Source: Channa striata
Taxonomy: Eukaryota; Chordata; Actinopteri; Anabantiformes; Channidae
Assembly: GCA_033026295.1 (NCBI GenBank)
Contig: CM065183.1
Coordinates: 1,488,001-1,552,000, forward strand
Length of the DNA: 64,000 bases
Direction: 5' to 3'
This document shows positions 48,541 through 59,115 of the stretch, piece by piece (position 1 is the stretch's first letter; each line of letters begins with the position of its first letter). Below the pieces are notes generated by a model. It saw only the letters and a list, made by a program, of their open reading frames with translations. It did no database searches and was not told the DNA's origin. A program made the translations under genes and the position numbers.

Positions 48541-49245
48541 AATTACCTCACACATAAAACAAATCTCTAGAACAGCCTTCTTCCACCTATGGAACATTGC
48601 CAAAATTAGGAGCATCCTCTCTCAAAGCGATGCTGAAAAACTGGTTCATGCATTTGTTACTTCTAGATTGGACTACTGTAATTCTTTACTTTCAGGCTGC
48701 CCCAGTAACTCTCTAAAAAGCCTCCAATTAATCAAAAATGCTGCAGCAAGATTACTGACTGGGATTGGTAAGAGAGATCATATTTCACCTTCATTAGCTT
48801 CTCTCCATTGGCTTCCCATTAAATGTAGAACAGAATTTAAAACACTTCTTCTTTCCTATAAAGCTCCATCCTACCTCAAAGATCTCCTAGTACCAGGTCA
48901 TCCTAGTAGACCTCTTCGGTCTAATAATGCAGGGCTACTTGTGGTTCCCAGAATGGGAGGCAGAGCTTTTAGCTGTCAAGCTGTGTGTCCTCCATTGCGC
49001 AGCTACTGGTCCCACTAACCAGCCCAATGTTTTCTTTTCTCTCTCCACTTTCCACTCACCCCAACCGGTCAAGGCAGATGTTCGCCCACCCTGAGCCTGG
49101 TTGTGCTGTAGGTTTCTTCCGGTAAAGGGAGTTTTTCCTCTCCACTGTTGCCTATAGCTGCTCAAGGGGGATTTGTTGGGTTTTCTCTATATGTTTGTAT
49201 AGTCTTGAATTTATTATGTAAAGTGCCTTGGGATGACTTCCTTTT
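48541..49245 (+). mobile_element. L2-clade LINE fragment with internal deletions
   Basis: It starts in ORF2 at the block encoding HIKQISRTAFFHLWNIAKIRSILSQ. It continues through FVTSRLDYCNSLLSGCPSNSL and ARLLTGIGKRDHISPSLASLHWLPIKC, then the 3' untranslated region to 'gtaaagtgccttgggatgac'. Compared with the intact copy, three segments are missing and each junction lies at a short repeat: AAGCT (near 48,865), AGAAT (near 48,950) and GCT (near 48,985). The usual (TTGAA)n tail is absent at this end. Confidence 0.88.
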
Positions 49246-49395
49246 TAGTCACTCTGTTTTTCAGGATCACTAGGCAGATTTTTATTGTACATGTGTAAAG
49301 TAAAGGGAGTTTTTCCTCTCTACTGTTGAATAGGAGGGACTTGATGTAAGGTACCCTGCCATGACTGGTGTTATATAAATAAAGCTGAATTGGTT
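49246..49395 (+). mobile_element. second L2-like 3' end, truncated
   Basis: After unrelated sequence, the text 'aaagggagtttttcctctctactgttg...ggtgttatataaataaagctgaattgg' is another L2-type 3' end, diverged and lacking its middle. It may be the displaced tail of the preceding fragment or a separate insertion. Confidence 0.6.
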
Positions 49396-50339
49396 CGAGT
49401 TGTATTACTACTAGCTGTTCGAGGTTATGTTTACTGCTTGCTATAGCTACAAGAATAAGAATATAACATTTGATATTTGAAAAATGTTTTGGAGAGCAGT
49501 GGTTGTATAAAAAGTGAAATCACATATTGGAATTTAGGTTTTGAAGAAGATTAGATGTTCAAGTCCACACAGAGACCCTTATCTTTGAAGAAGCCTTTAG
49601 ATTTACATTACCTATTAAAGGATTTAACTCAAACCAGAAGAACTTTTGGTGTTTAAAATGTAATTAAGAGAACAGTAGTCCCTGACACAGGCAGGATATT
49701 CAGTCTTTGATGAAGATATGTTTAAAGGCTGTAAACAGCCGTAACAGTGAAAACTTCTTCAGTGTCCTGCACCATCTTCACATATAGTTAAGGAGCATCA
49801 TGGATTAAGACCTGCTTAACAAGTTATTTCACCTTGTTGACACAGCATTGTGTTGGCACCGTAAAAGATAAGAAAGCTAAAGAGGTGCAGGAATATAGGG
49901 TAGGAAATGATAATCAGAAAATGACTGGACCAAATTGAGGGTATATATACATTCCTGTATGGCCCATGGCTTTTGCATAAACCAGTATCTAGTTACAGAC
50001 AAAATTTATAGATTCTCAGTTACCAGTCTGTAAATTAGCGGACCGGGTGTAGCTCTGCATTCATTCTGCTGCTGCCCTCCTGAGTTATATCATCAGTGAG
50101 ATCGGTGAACCTATTCCAGAAGCAGCCATGTGCCCCAAACCATGACATGTCCACTGTCCTTCACAGACGAGCTTGTATAGTTTGGATGATAAGAACTTCA
50201 TTTTTTCCTCCAGAGCTTGGCCATTTTCAGAGAAGATGCTAAAATGAGGGCAGAGCTCTATGCTGACATTTATTTTGTCATACTAATGTCTGTTATGGGG
50301 CAACACCTGTAGTGTCCACTGCCGCCTTCCAGCTAAAAG
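49396..50339. other. non-coding DNA
   Basis: No gene or named repeat recognised. Confidence 0.5.
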
Positions 50340-50490
50340 TTCCCTGCCAGCTGCAGCTTTTTTGTTCTTCCAGTGCTTGTGTTGGTTTCCTCCCAGAGTT
50401 CAAAGACATGCTTGTTTTGTTAATTGATCAATCTAAATTTAGGTGTGATTGAGAGTGTGAATGGTTGTCTGTCAGTTTACCTATTAGATT
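50340..50490 (+). mobile_element. worn SINE-like fragment (same family as 14,705-15,020)
   Basis: 'ttgttcttccagtgcttgtgttggtttcctcccagagttcaaagacatgc...gagtgtgaatggttgtctgtc' matches the middle of the 14.7-kb element with many changes. Confidence 0.5.
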
Positions 50491-50784
50491 CTGCTGAACC
50501 TGTCACATTAGATGTATCACACTTGTTGGAACTACAGAATCACACAGTCCACTCTGGTTTTTCAGATATGTTAACTTTTACAGCTGATAAACTATCTTTG
50601 ATTTACACACACCTATGGTGAATTGTGTTTCTGCAGAGAGCACATGCACCCAACATCTGTGAGTACGAAACTGATAATTAACATCTGTCTGACCAATCTG
50701 GTTGATAGATTTAATCCATGAGAAGTAAAGGTTCCCCCACCCAACACACACACATATGCACCATGTCTCGCTCTCTCCACCATC

Positions 50785-50935
50785 CACCCAGGCCAATGAC
50801 TTTGCAAGCATCTTCACTAACAAGGTGGCATTGTCACAGTTCTCTCCACCAGATGGAGACTAACTTCATCTAAAGACTCATCTCTTTCCTTTTTCCCCAT
50901 TCTACTGGAGGTTGTGGTACTGAGCAAATATAAAT
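50785..50935 (+). pseudogene. short LINE coding remnant
   Basis: The plus strand encodes ANDFASIFTNKVALSQFSPP, resembling the 'FASFFTNKV' region just before the reverse transcriptase of L2/Rex-type LINEs. About 40 bp later comes a KTHLF-like C-terminal motif. The pieces are too close together for an intact element, so the middle is deleted. Low certainty. Confidence 0.35.
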
Positions 50936-50990
50936 ACTATCAAATTAAAACTGAAAACCTGAACTTTCGTTTTATGTCCATTATTTTATT

Positions 50991-51332
50991 CCAAATGTCT
51001 CCAAAAATTGTGAACAAAACTTAAAGGCTGAAAAGGACGAGCAAAAACTGTGGACCAAAAAGAAAATGGGACAGAAAGAGAGAATATGTTCAGAAAGAGA
51101 GACAAAAGCAAAAATCTTATTTTAAGAAGAGAGAAGGAAAATGTGTGATGAGGAGTAATGAGGAAAGAAATGACAATGACAAGATAAAATACGTTGAAGT
51201 GTGAATGAGGAAGAGATAAGAAAGGTAGAGACAAACTGGAAACTGAGGAACATAACAGAAATTAGAGATTAAATTATGTTAATAAAGGAGTGAATAACCA
51301 ATTGAAGCACCAATTCACGACAAGGCTATCTT
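50991..51332. other. purine-rich non-coding spacer
   Basis: A/G-rich plus strand (for example 51,050-51,240). A reverse-strand frame here is only the pyrimidine-rich complement. No gene. Confidence 0.5.
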
Positions 51333-51425
51333 ACATAATAAGATAAGATAAGATAAACCTTTTTTCATGCATAGTGGGGAAATTTCCATGTTATAGCAGC
51401 CGAGAATGTGCAGTGCTTGGCAAAA
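51333..51425. repeat. (ATAAG)n tract and adjoining repeat fragment
   Basis: 'aataagataagataagataaacctttttt...catagtggggaaatttccatgttatagcagc' resembles the reverse-strand 3' end of a fish retroposon whose tail is a (TTATC)n repeat. Only about 90 bp remain. Confidence 0.45.
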
Positions 51426-51443
51426 AAAAAAAACAGTATACAA

Positions 51444-52917
51444 TCTTTACAAACAGGGTATGTACCAAAGCCAGTGTTTAGAGTTCATCATAGCACAGAA
51501 ACGGCACTGATTAAAGTCACCAACGATCTTCGTCTGGCTTCAGATAACGGACTTGTCTCTTTACTAGTTCTGCTAGATCTTAGTGCTGCATTTGACGCTA
51601 TTGATCACAGAATATTATTACAGAGACTAGAACATGTTATTGGAATTAAAGGAACTGCACTAAATTGGTTTAAATCGTATCTGTAAGATAGATTCCAATT
51701 TGCTTGTGTTAATGATGAATCTTCCACATACACAAAAATTAGTTATGGAGTTCCACAAGAGTCTGTAAATTTCCACTGCTACGCTGATGACACCCAGTTA
51801 TATCTATCTATGAAACCTGATGAAACAAATAAATTAATCAAACTACAATCATGTTTAAAAGACATAAGGGACTGGATGATGTATAATTTCCTTCTTCTAA
51901 ACTCAGATAAAACTGACGTTATTGTGTTTGGGCCTAAAAGTCTAAGAAACATGTTTTCTAACCATATCGTTACTTTAGCTGACATAAAATGTAAAAGCCA
52001 TAATCTCAAACTGAGATTAATTCCAAAAAGACATCTTTTTTTTTCCAAAAGTGAGTTGGCCTGCCTGATGTGTAAGGCCAGGAACTGAAAAGAGGTGCTC
52101 ATTTTTCATGCTATTTTCTTAGCCCTCAGAATTGCTCAAGCTTCTTGTGTTCATTCTTTTTGATGTCGCTATAACTTCAGCCTTCTTCTACTATTGTGTC
52201 CATTTAGTTGACCATTTGCCAGCTGCTATCTGTAACTACGGCAGGATAAAAGGTTGGTTCTCAACAAACAAACAAGCTCTTGCCCCCAGTAGTACTGCAA
52301 GGAATCTGGGAGTCATTTTTGACAAGGATTTGTCATTTACCTCACACATTAAACAAATCTCTAGAACAGCCTTCTTCCACCTACGAAACATTGCCAAAAT
52401 TAGGAGCATCCTGTCCCAAAGCGATGCTGAAAAACTGGTTCATGCATTTGTTCCTTCTAGATTGGACTACTGTAATTCTCTACTTTCAGGCTGCCCCAGT
52501 AACTCTCTAAAACGCCTTCAATTATTCCAAAATCCTGCAGCAAGATTACTGACTGGGATTGGTAAGAGAGATCATATTTCACCTTCATTAGCTTCTCTCC
52601 ATTGGCTTCCAATTAAATGTAGAATAGAATTTAAAACACTTCTTCTTACCGATAAAGCTCTAAACGGTCAAGCTCCATCATATCTAAAAGATCTCTTAGT
52701 ACCATATCATCCTACTAGACCACTTCGCTCCCAAAATGCAGGCCTACTTGTGGTTCCCAGAATTTCCAAAAATAGAATGGGAGGCAGAGCCTTTAGCTAT
52801 CAAGCTCCTCTCCTGTGGAACCAGCTCCCAGTCCAGATTCGGGAAGCAGACACCCTCTCTACTTTTAAGACTAGGCTCAAAACCTGCATCTTTGATAAAG
52901 CTTATAGTTGGTTATAG
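51444..52917 (+). pseudogene. ORF2 remnant of the 51.4-53.4 kb L2 copy
   Basis: The 5' piece encodes FRVHHSTETALIKVTNDL and LDLSAAFDAIDH (motif A). A TAA at 51,686-51,688 stands where other copies have a Ser codon (YLSDRF). The YADD block is encoded just after the deletion near 51,780. After the insert, the C-terminal part is open from about 52,277 to the natural stop at 52,915-52,917: NLGVIFDKDLSFTSHIKQIS, LDYCNSLLSGCPSNSL, LHWLPIKCRIEFK, and NRMGGRAFSYQAPLLWNQLP ending in KAYSWL. No functional enzyme is possible. It is useful as a reference for the correct C-terminus of this family. Confidence 0.85.
51986..52269. repeat. segment A of a perfect 284-bp inverted pair
   Basis: The reverse complement of 57,237-57,520; I compared them base by base and found 284 of 284 identical, including a 9-base T/A run. 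It lies inside the L2 copy. Seven extra bases ('aaacaag', 52,270-52,276) separate its right end from the resuming LINE. It carries no terminal inverted repeats and no long reading frame, and no target duplication flanks it. Confidence 0.95.
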
Positions 52918-53434
52918 TCATGCTGCTATAGGCTTAGACTGCTGGGGGACTCTGCACTGAGCCACTTCCTCTTCTCTTCATTCTCTCCTCTCACCCCACA
53001 TCTATAATGTCACCACTGTATGACATTAACTCTGTATCTTCTTTGTCCCGTAGTCGTCTTTCTCCCTCTCTGTCCCTGTCTTCAGGTGTCCCCGGATTTG
53101 GGGCTGTGTGTCCTCCAGTGCGCAGCTACTGGTCCTATTAACCTGCCCAATGTTTTGTTGCTGCTTTTGTTGCTCTGTTCTTTTCTCTCTCCACTTTCCA
53201 CTCAGCCTAACCGGTCAAGGCAGATGGCCGTCCACCCTGAGCCTGGTTCTGCTGGAGGTTTCTTCTGTTAAAGGGAGTTTATCCTCTCCACTGTTGCCTA
53301 TAGCTGCTCAAGGGGGATTTGTTGGATTTTCTCTACATGTTTGTATAGTCTTGACTTTATTATGTAAAGTGCCCTGAGATGACCTTGTTGTAAATTGGCG
53401 CTCTATAAATAAAGTTGAATTGAATTAAACTGAA

Positions 53435-54165
53435 TTATTACAGAGACTGGAACATGTAATTGGAATTAAAGGAACTACATTTAACTGGTTTAAATCTTAT
53501 CTATCAGACTTAGATTTCAATTTGTTCATGTTAATGATGAATCTTCCACACACAAAAAATTTAGTTATGAAGTTCCACAAGGCTCTGTGTTAGGACCAAT
53601 ACTCTTTAGATACTGTATGTCTCGTCTTGGCAATACTGTACGCTGAGCTGATGACATGCAGTTATATCTATCTATGAAACCGGATGAAATAAATCAATTA
53701 ATCAAGCTACAAGCATGTTTAAAAGACATAAGGGACTGGATGACGTATAATTTCCTTCTTCTAAACTCAGATAAAACTGAAGTTATGTTTTTTGGGCCTA
53801 AAAGTCTCAGAAACATGTTTTCTAACCATATCGTTACTTTAGATGACATAACTCTGGCCCCCAGTAGTACTACAAGGAATCTCAGAGTCATTTTTGAACA
53901 CGATTTGTCATTTAACTCACACATAAAACAAATCTCTAGAACAGCCTTCATCCATCTATGGAACATTGCCAAAATTAGGAGGATCCTGTCTCAAAGCGAT
54001 GCTGAAAAACTAGTTCATGCATTTGTTACTTCTAGATTGGACTATTGTAATTCTCTACTTTCAGGCTGCCCCAGTAACTCTCTAAAAAGCCTCCAATTAA
54101 TCCAAAATGCTGCAGCAAGATTACTGACTGGGATTGGTAAGAGAGATCATATTTCACATTCTCTA
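53435..54165 (+). mobile_element. L2-clade LINE ORF2 fragment lacking its 3' end
   Basis: It begins at 'attattacagagactggaacatgtaattgg' directly after the tail of the preceding copy. It runs through reverse transcriptase motif B (about 53,570-53,595), a shortened motif C region ('gctgatgacatgcagttatat') and the C-terminal LDYCNSLLSGCPSNSL/ARLLTGIGKRDHIS part. It stops abruptly at about 54,165. Loss of the 3' end is not expected from normal LINE insertion, so this copy was cut by a later deletion or rearrangement. The open frame from 53,656 to 54,192 is LINE-derived. Confidence 0.88.
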
Positions 54166-55708
54166 ACTTCTCTCTTCTCTCTTGTAACCTGACACTCTAC
54201 CTGTGGTGCCATTATTGACTCAGTTTGTCATAAAGTTTGGTACATACATCCAAAAAATGCAAAGTGATGCACTTGTTTTGATGTTTCAGTCTTTGTGTTT
54301 CTTTCTAATGACTCCATCACTGCACTTTTAGCACCACCAGCAGGGAAAACGTCTGTTTTCATCCCTGGTAGTGTTAATATGTTAGTCTCAGTATTCTCAT
54401 TATTTCTGGCATAGGTGATGTCACTATGGTAGTTTGGGAGCACACATTTTGAAAATGGCATCAGGTTTTCTCACACTTAGGCACAAACACAGTGTCTTTC
54501 TATACATGTGAGGACACTTACTGACATAATACAAACCCTAGCCCCTTTACGCTAACACTGACCAAAACCTAATTCAAAACAAAATGAACAAATGTCCTCA
54601 CAACAATGGTATTGAAACAGAAAATTTGTCCACAGAAGGCTCTAAAGAGATGCCCAAGCCTGGACTCACACACACATATGCACACACGCAGTAGTGCTCA
54701 CAGTCCTTAACGACCTGTGGATGGACTAAAGAGATCTGCAGGGCAGAGCTTCTGGATGTTGCTGATAACCATGCAGACAAATAATCCAGCACATCCTGCC
54801 TTGCTGGGCAAGCACATCTCTTTGCATGCTGGGCTACATCAGGGAGGACTCACAAGAGTAATAAACAAAGCAAAAACGTGCGGCTAATCAACTGCATACT
54901 GGTACAAACACAAGTTCATGAGCATACACATCCTTGAACAGAGGATGCACTTAGGTGAAATATTACCTGCTGTGGCAGCCAGACTGAGCTCCATCCTGCT
55001 AATCAAGAGGAGACAAAAACACCCCCTGGTTAGATCATGAAAACCACACACACTCACACACAGACACACAGATTTAAATACCAAAATACCTAAATGTGTT
55101 TTGCTGATGTGACTGAATGTAAATTGGAAAAAAATATGTTATTCAGGACTCAGTCACCTCTGTATGGAGGACTACATGTAACAGCAACATAGAAAATGTA
55201 TTATTTATGCACAGTATACAGTGGCATGCGTAGTAAAAACAAAATGTCTGTGAATTCAAGTACATAATCCATAAAGACGAAATCATACTTTGCGTGTACC
55301 GCTGCCTGGAGATGCACATATGCATAGAACATGCTGCTATTCATATTACAATTAGGGGTATCAGTACTGACCGGTTTCACACATGCTTTCTATAAAACAC
55401 AACAGCAATAATAAGACACACTCTTTGTACTGTTTCACTGAACAATCTGGAAAAGGGAATGAAACAATAAACAGTACGCTGAAATAAACCTCAAATACCT
55501 TTGATACATAAAAGGAGCAGCTGCTTTACTTTTCTGGCACGGTCAATGCTAGGACAGTCTGTGTGGAAACTAACTTGACCTGTATGTGGTTATCCATAGA
55601 GAGCGTGGCTGGCTCCTAGTGGATTCGAGAAATGATGACATTCTTTGTCATCGGTACGAAAAAAGTTAAAGTAAGCTTTAGTGCACACAATGTGTGGAGT
55701 TTGCAGAG
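54166..55708. other. non-coding DNA
   Basis: No gene recognised. Short CA-rich words at 54,665-54,690 and 55,045-55,070 are the only simple repeats. Confidence 0.5.
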
Positions 55709-55963
55709 CGTTGTCACTCTGACCGTGTGGTCTTCCACCAGTCCTACAGTTGTTGGTTCGATCTCTGGCTCATTGGGTTACATATTGTTTCCTTGAGCAA
55801 GACACTGAACCTTCACTTAGTTGCTCCTGATGAGTGTTGGCCAGCTGAATAGCAGCTCCCCCATCGGCGTGTGATTGTGAGTGGATAAATAGGAAGCAGT
55901 CTAAATCAAGAACCAAGAGTTAGAAAGATGCTATATAAGTGCAAACCATTTACCATTTACTGT
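55709..55963 (+). mobile_element. tRNA-promoter SINE-like element, uninterrupted copy
   Basis: B-box-like GGTTCGATCT at 55,755-55,764. Then come 'tgtttccttgagcaagacactgaacc', 'ctcctgatgagtgttggccagctgaatagcagctcccccatc', and a diverged 'aaagatgctatataagtgcaaaccatttaccatttac' end. The 3' end preserves the site that the Tc1 element occupies in the 45.3-kb copy, and the same repeated CCATTTA tail. Confidence 0.7.
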
Positions 55964-55965
55964 AA

Positions 55966-56085
55966 TCTAATGACCTGTCCAGGGTGGAGCCCACCTTTCA
56001 CCCAATGGCAGCTGGGATGGGCTCCAGTTCCCCAACAACCTAAACAGCAGAAGTGGTTAAACAAAATAAATGGCTGGATCAACCT
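55966..56085 (+). mobile_element. 3' part of the 'gtggagtttgcatgtt' SINE-like family
   Basis: 'gacctgtccagggtggagcccacctttcacccaatggcagctgggatgggctccag...agcagaagtggttaaacaaaataaatggctgga' matches the 3' part of the 14.7-kb element and extends it. It abuts the preceding SINE tail. Confidence 0.6.
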
Positions 56086-56142
56086 CCTTGGAGTACAAGA
56101 TTTGATGCCGTACTAGCCTGTTCTCTTTCCTAAGGTATTCAA

Positions 56143-56400
56143 TTCAACTTTATTGATATAGTGCCAGTTTACAACAAACTCATCTCAAGGCTTTACATAA
56201 TAAAGTTCAGACTACACAGACATTTAGATAAAACCCAACAAATCCGCCTTGAGCAGCCATAGGCAACAGTGGAGAGGAAAAACTCCCTTTAACGGAAGAA
56301 ACCTCCAGCAGAACCAGGCTCAGGGTGGACGGACATCTGCCTTGACCGGTTGGGCTGAGTGGAAAGAGGAGAGAGAAAGAGCACGAAAAGTTACACGCTG
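56143..56400 (-). mobile_element. L2-clade LINE 3' end, reverse strand
   Basis: The plus strand reads 'aattcaactttattgatatagtgcc...' through 'ggagaggaaaaactccctttaacggaagaaacctccagcagaaccaggctcagggtgga' to 'gaccggttgggctgagtgg'. This is the reverse complement of the last 250 bases of the family. Well preserved. The first bases match the tail end and no target duplication is obvious. Confidence 0.9.
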
Positions 56401-56668
56401 ACACTTTTGGTACTCATCTGTGTTGATGATCGACGTTCTGAGCTTGCTGTGTAGTATAATGGAAACCCAGACACCTAAAGCAGTGACCTATATCAAATAA
56501 AAACCCATCATAGGGAGGTGGAGTTTCACAAGGGAGAAAGAGTTGGATTCTAGTGCGAGACATGAACTAACATCCTACGTATTGACCAGATGTTATTTGT
56601 TGACAGCAGCTACAAATGAAACGTTTCCCCATTCCACAACTGACTCTGTGTGTGTCTGTCAAACTTTT

Positions 56669-56885
56669 GGCGGTGACTGTGGTCCAGTAGGTCGAGCATT
56701 TATCCACCAATCCCACAGTTGTTGGTTCAATCCTCAACTCCACTGGTCATTTGTCAACGTTTCCTTAGTTGCTCCCAGCAAGTATTGGCCAGTTGCATAG
56801 CAGCTCCCCCATCAGTGAATGAGTATGAGTGTTAATGGGTAAATAAGATGCAGTGTGAGTACCAACAGGGAAAATACATATTATG
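56669..56885 (+). mobile_element. tRNA-promoter SINE-like element
   Basis: It starts 'ggcggtgactgtggtccagtaggtcgagc' (diverged A-box region), with B-box-like GGTTCAATCC at 56,724-56,733, then 'ctcccagcaagtattggccagttgcatagcagctcccccatcagtgaatgag' and 'cagtgtgagtaccaacagggaaaatac'. The central 'caagacactgaa' block is partly lost. The tail is absent. Confidence 0.65.
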
Positions 56886-57236
56886 AGTAATGCAATTACT
56901 GTTATTTTGTTGTAGCACAATCTCACCTGTGTAACTTTACAGTTTTTTTTTCATTTTGGCATGCACCATTAAAACACTGGCTCTACAAGCTCACAAGAAA
57001 CAGAAAATCAGAGTAGTGAATTATTATTTTCTATCTTTGTGTTGCAGCAAAAAAATAATAATAAAAATAACTAGGTGAACAACACAACGCTGGTTTTACT
57101 TGGCCTATCAAAACCATTCAAAAACTCCCGAGGTTTAACAAGCCCAACATCTTTATCTGTGCACATTGAACACCATGACCAAGTGGCTGGGATAGTGTAC
57201 AGACACACAGAAAGGTTAGAATTATCCACATCCAAA

Positions 57237-57520
57237 GTTTGTTGAGAACCAACCTTTTATCCTGCCGTAGTTACAGATAGCAGCTGGCAAATGGTCAACT
57301 AAATGGACACAATAGTAGAAGAAGGCTGAAGTTATAGCGACATCAAAAAGAATGAACACAAGAAGCTTGAGCAATTCTGAGGGCTAAGAAAATAGCATGA
57401 AAAATGAGCACCTCTTTTCAGTTCCTGGCCTTACACATCAGGCAGGCCAACTCACTTTTGGAAAAAAAAAGATGTCTTTTTGGAATTAATCTCAGTTTGA
57501 GATTATGGCTTTTACATTTT
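57237..57520. repeat. segment B of a perfect 284-bp inverted pair
   Basis: Exact reverse complement of 51,986-52,269, 4.97 kb away. On its left is unrelated unique sequence. On its right it runs without a gap into the 3' end of a LINE-like element (57,521-57,645). Segment B may therefore be the original locus of the sequence found inside the L2 copy. Confidence 0.95.
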
Positions 57521-57645
57521 TTTAAACTATATTTTTTATACTTGTTCTTTGAATCTGCTTTTTAGATCATTTGTCCTTATATTTGTGTGCCACACTTTGG
57601 CCACCTGTGTTGTTTTTAAGGTGCTTTATAAATAAAGTTAGAGTG
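57521..57645 (+). mobile_element. 3' end of another LINE-type element
   Basis: 'gtgtgccacactttggccacctgtgttgtttttaaggtgctttataaataaagttagagtgggttgg' has the layout of a LINE 3' end (AATAAA-like block and a short tail). It differs from the abundant L2 family. Subfamily unknown. Confidence 0.5.
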
Positions 57646-58547
57646 GGTTGGATGATTGATATGACCTCACTGATATTAGGAGTCCCTCTGGCTTAGTGTT
57701 TCTCATTGACTGCTAACATGACTGGAATCAGTGGGTGGGATACCCATTTATTGGCTCACTAACCTGCTTTCCTCTATTTTAAATATTATAGGTCCCAATT
57801 TTGACCAAGGAGTGATACATTCCATCTTTTGAAGCTAACATTTGAGGAATTCAGAGTTCAGATGTGGAGACAAAATGGTGGTGGGGAGTTGCAGAAGGTC
57901 TTTTCAAGAGGCCAGTGAATGAGCATCTTGCAGCTGCAGAAAAAATAATTTGTCTCAACTTGATTAATTAATTATTAAAATGCAATTTGCTTCTCTTGGG
58001 ATTCAGTAAACATTGAGATCCTTTATTACCTGTAGTAAATCACTTGAAGTGTACTTAGGCTGACATGTTTCCATTAATAAATTATAAGAATGAGACACAA
58101 GTAGTGTATGAGAGGATCAAACCTGACTTCATTAATCAGAATGACAGTCAGATCACTGAAGTTCTACAACCCTGTTTTCTTAGAACTTCCTCCGCATTGA
58201 TAATTAATAATACTTTAATATTCTGGCAGTTTACAGAAATTTTCCAAGGTCTAAACATTTCAATAGACTAGAAATTTACTCGAACTACATCTGGTGTAAG
58301 AGCAACTCATATTCCATTCTGTTTAATCAGAGCACCATTCCTTCCCTGTGGACGTAATTACATGGTTCATAATCCAGACCTGGAGCTCTGCAGCAGGCTC
58401 CACAAAACACATGTTTCCGCCTCACAAACATGCTCTGTGTACCTTGACATAATCGTTGTTGGATCCTGATCTAATTTCTAAGCTCACAGCCCCATTAATA
58501 AAACATGCTGTCAGAATAGTTGCATCCTCTTTTGTATCGCTCAAATA
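57646..58547. other. non-coding DNA
   Basis: No gene or repeat recognised. Confidence 0.5.
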
Positions 58548-59115
58548 TACAGTGAGTTTAGAAAAGAATCACTTCGCCTGGATATTGTCCCCATTTACGT
58601 TTTAAAACATTTAATCGTGGTTGATTTAGCTTTTTTTAATTCATAATTTACAAAAATTAATTTAAAGTAAACAGATCTCAACAAAGCAGTTCAAATTAAT
58701 CAAAAAGTCAAAATTTAAAGTAAGATTTACCACCTTAAAAGAAATTCACCTAAATCATCACAGCAGCTGACTGGTTTCCCAGTTCACCGCAGTTAATTCA
58801 AAATAGAGAGAGTACAGTGAATATATCTGTATCTGGAAGATCCTTTTAGAGTTTCTTGGTCAAAATCTACAGCATGAAGAAAAATGAACCCTCCGACTCC
58901 CTGAAACAATTACTGAAGATCAGTTGGGATGATACCAGAATATTAATATGTCTAGAACAGAGACTGACTGATTGTAAAAGGAGGAACTTGTGAGGATGGC
59001 CACTAAAACTCTGTGAAGGCATCACAAGCTTCAGCAGATGAGATGGAAGAGACCAGGTTCTTCAGTACTTGAAGTTTAGGAAGGTCAAAAAAAAGGTCAA
59101 AGAGAAAAAATGTTC
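58548..59115. mobile_element. possible decayed Tc1-like element
   Basis: The left edge 'tatacagtgagtttagaaaagaatcact' followed by AT-rich sequence resembles the terminal repeat of fish Tc1 families of the 'cagt...aaagaatca' type. The interior (58,860-59,050) has phrases recalling Tc1 transposase DNA with many breaks, such as 'gaggatggccactaaaactctgtgaaggcatcacaagcttc'. No matching right end or coding frame was found. Confidence 0.3.

Larger units (their letters stand above)
51441..53430 (+). mobile_element. L2-clade LINE copy with internal deletions and a foreign 284-bp insert
   Basis: It starts at 'tctttacaaacagggtatgtaccaaag' in ORF2 and runs to the (TTGAA)n tail near 53,430. Against the intact copy it lacks about 190 bp before 'tttagagttcatcatagc' and about 90 bp near 51,768, where reverse transcriptase motifs B to C would be joined; the second junction lies at a CTGTA repeat. 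A foreign segment (51,988-52,276) interrupts it precisely between 'gacataa' and 'ctcttgccccc' with no loss of LINE bases. Confidence 0.9.

Noticed and set aside
51986..52269. Segment A as a classical MITE or SINE
   Set aside because: Ends are not inverted repeats, no promoter boxes and no target duplication flank either copy; only an internal 7-bp inverted repeat is present.
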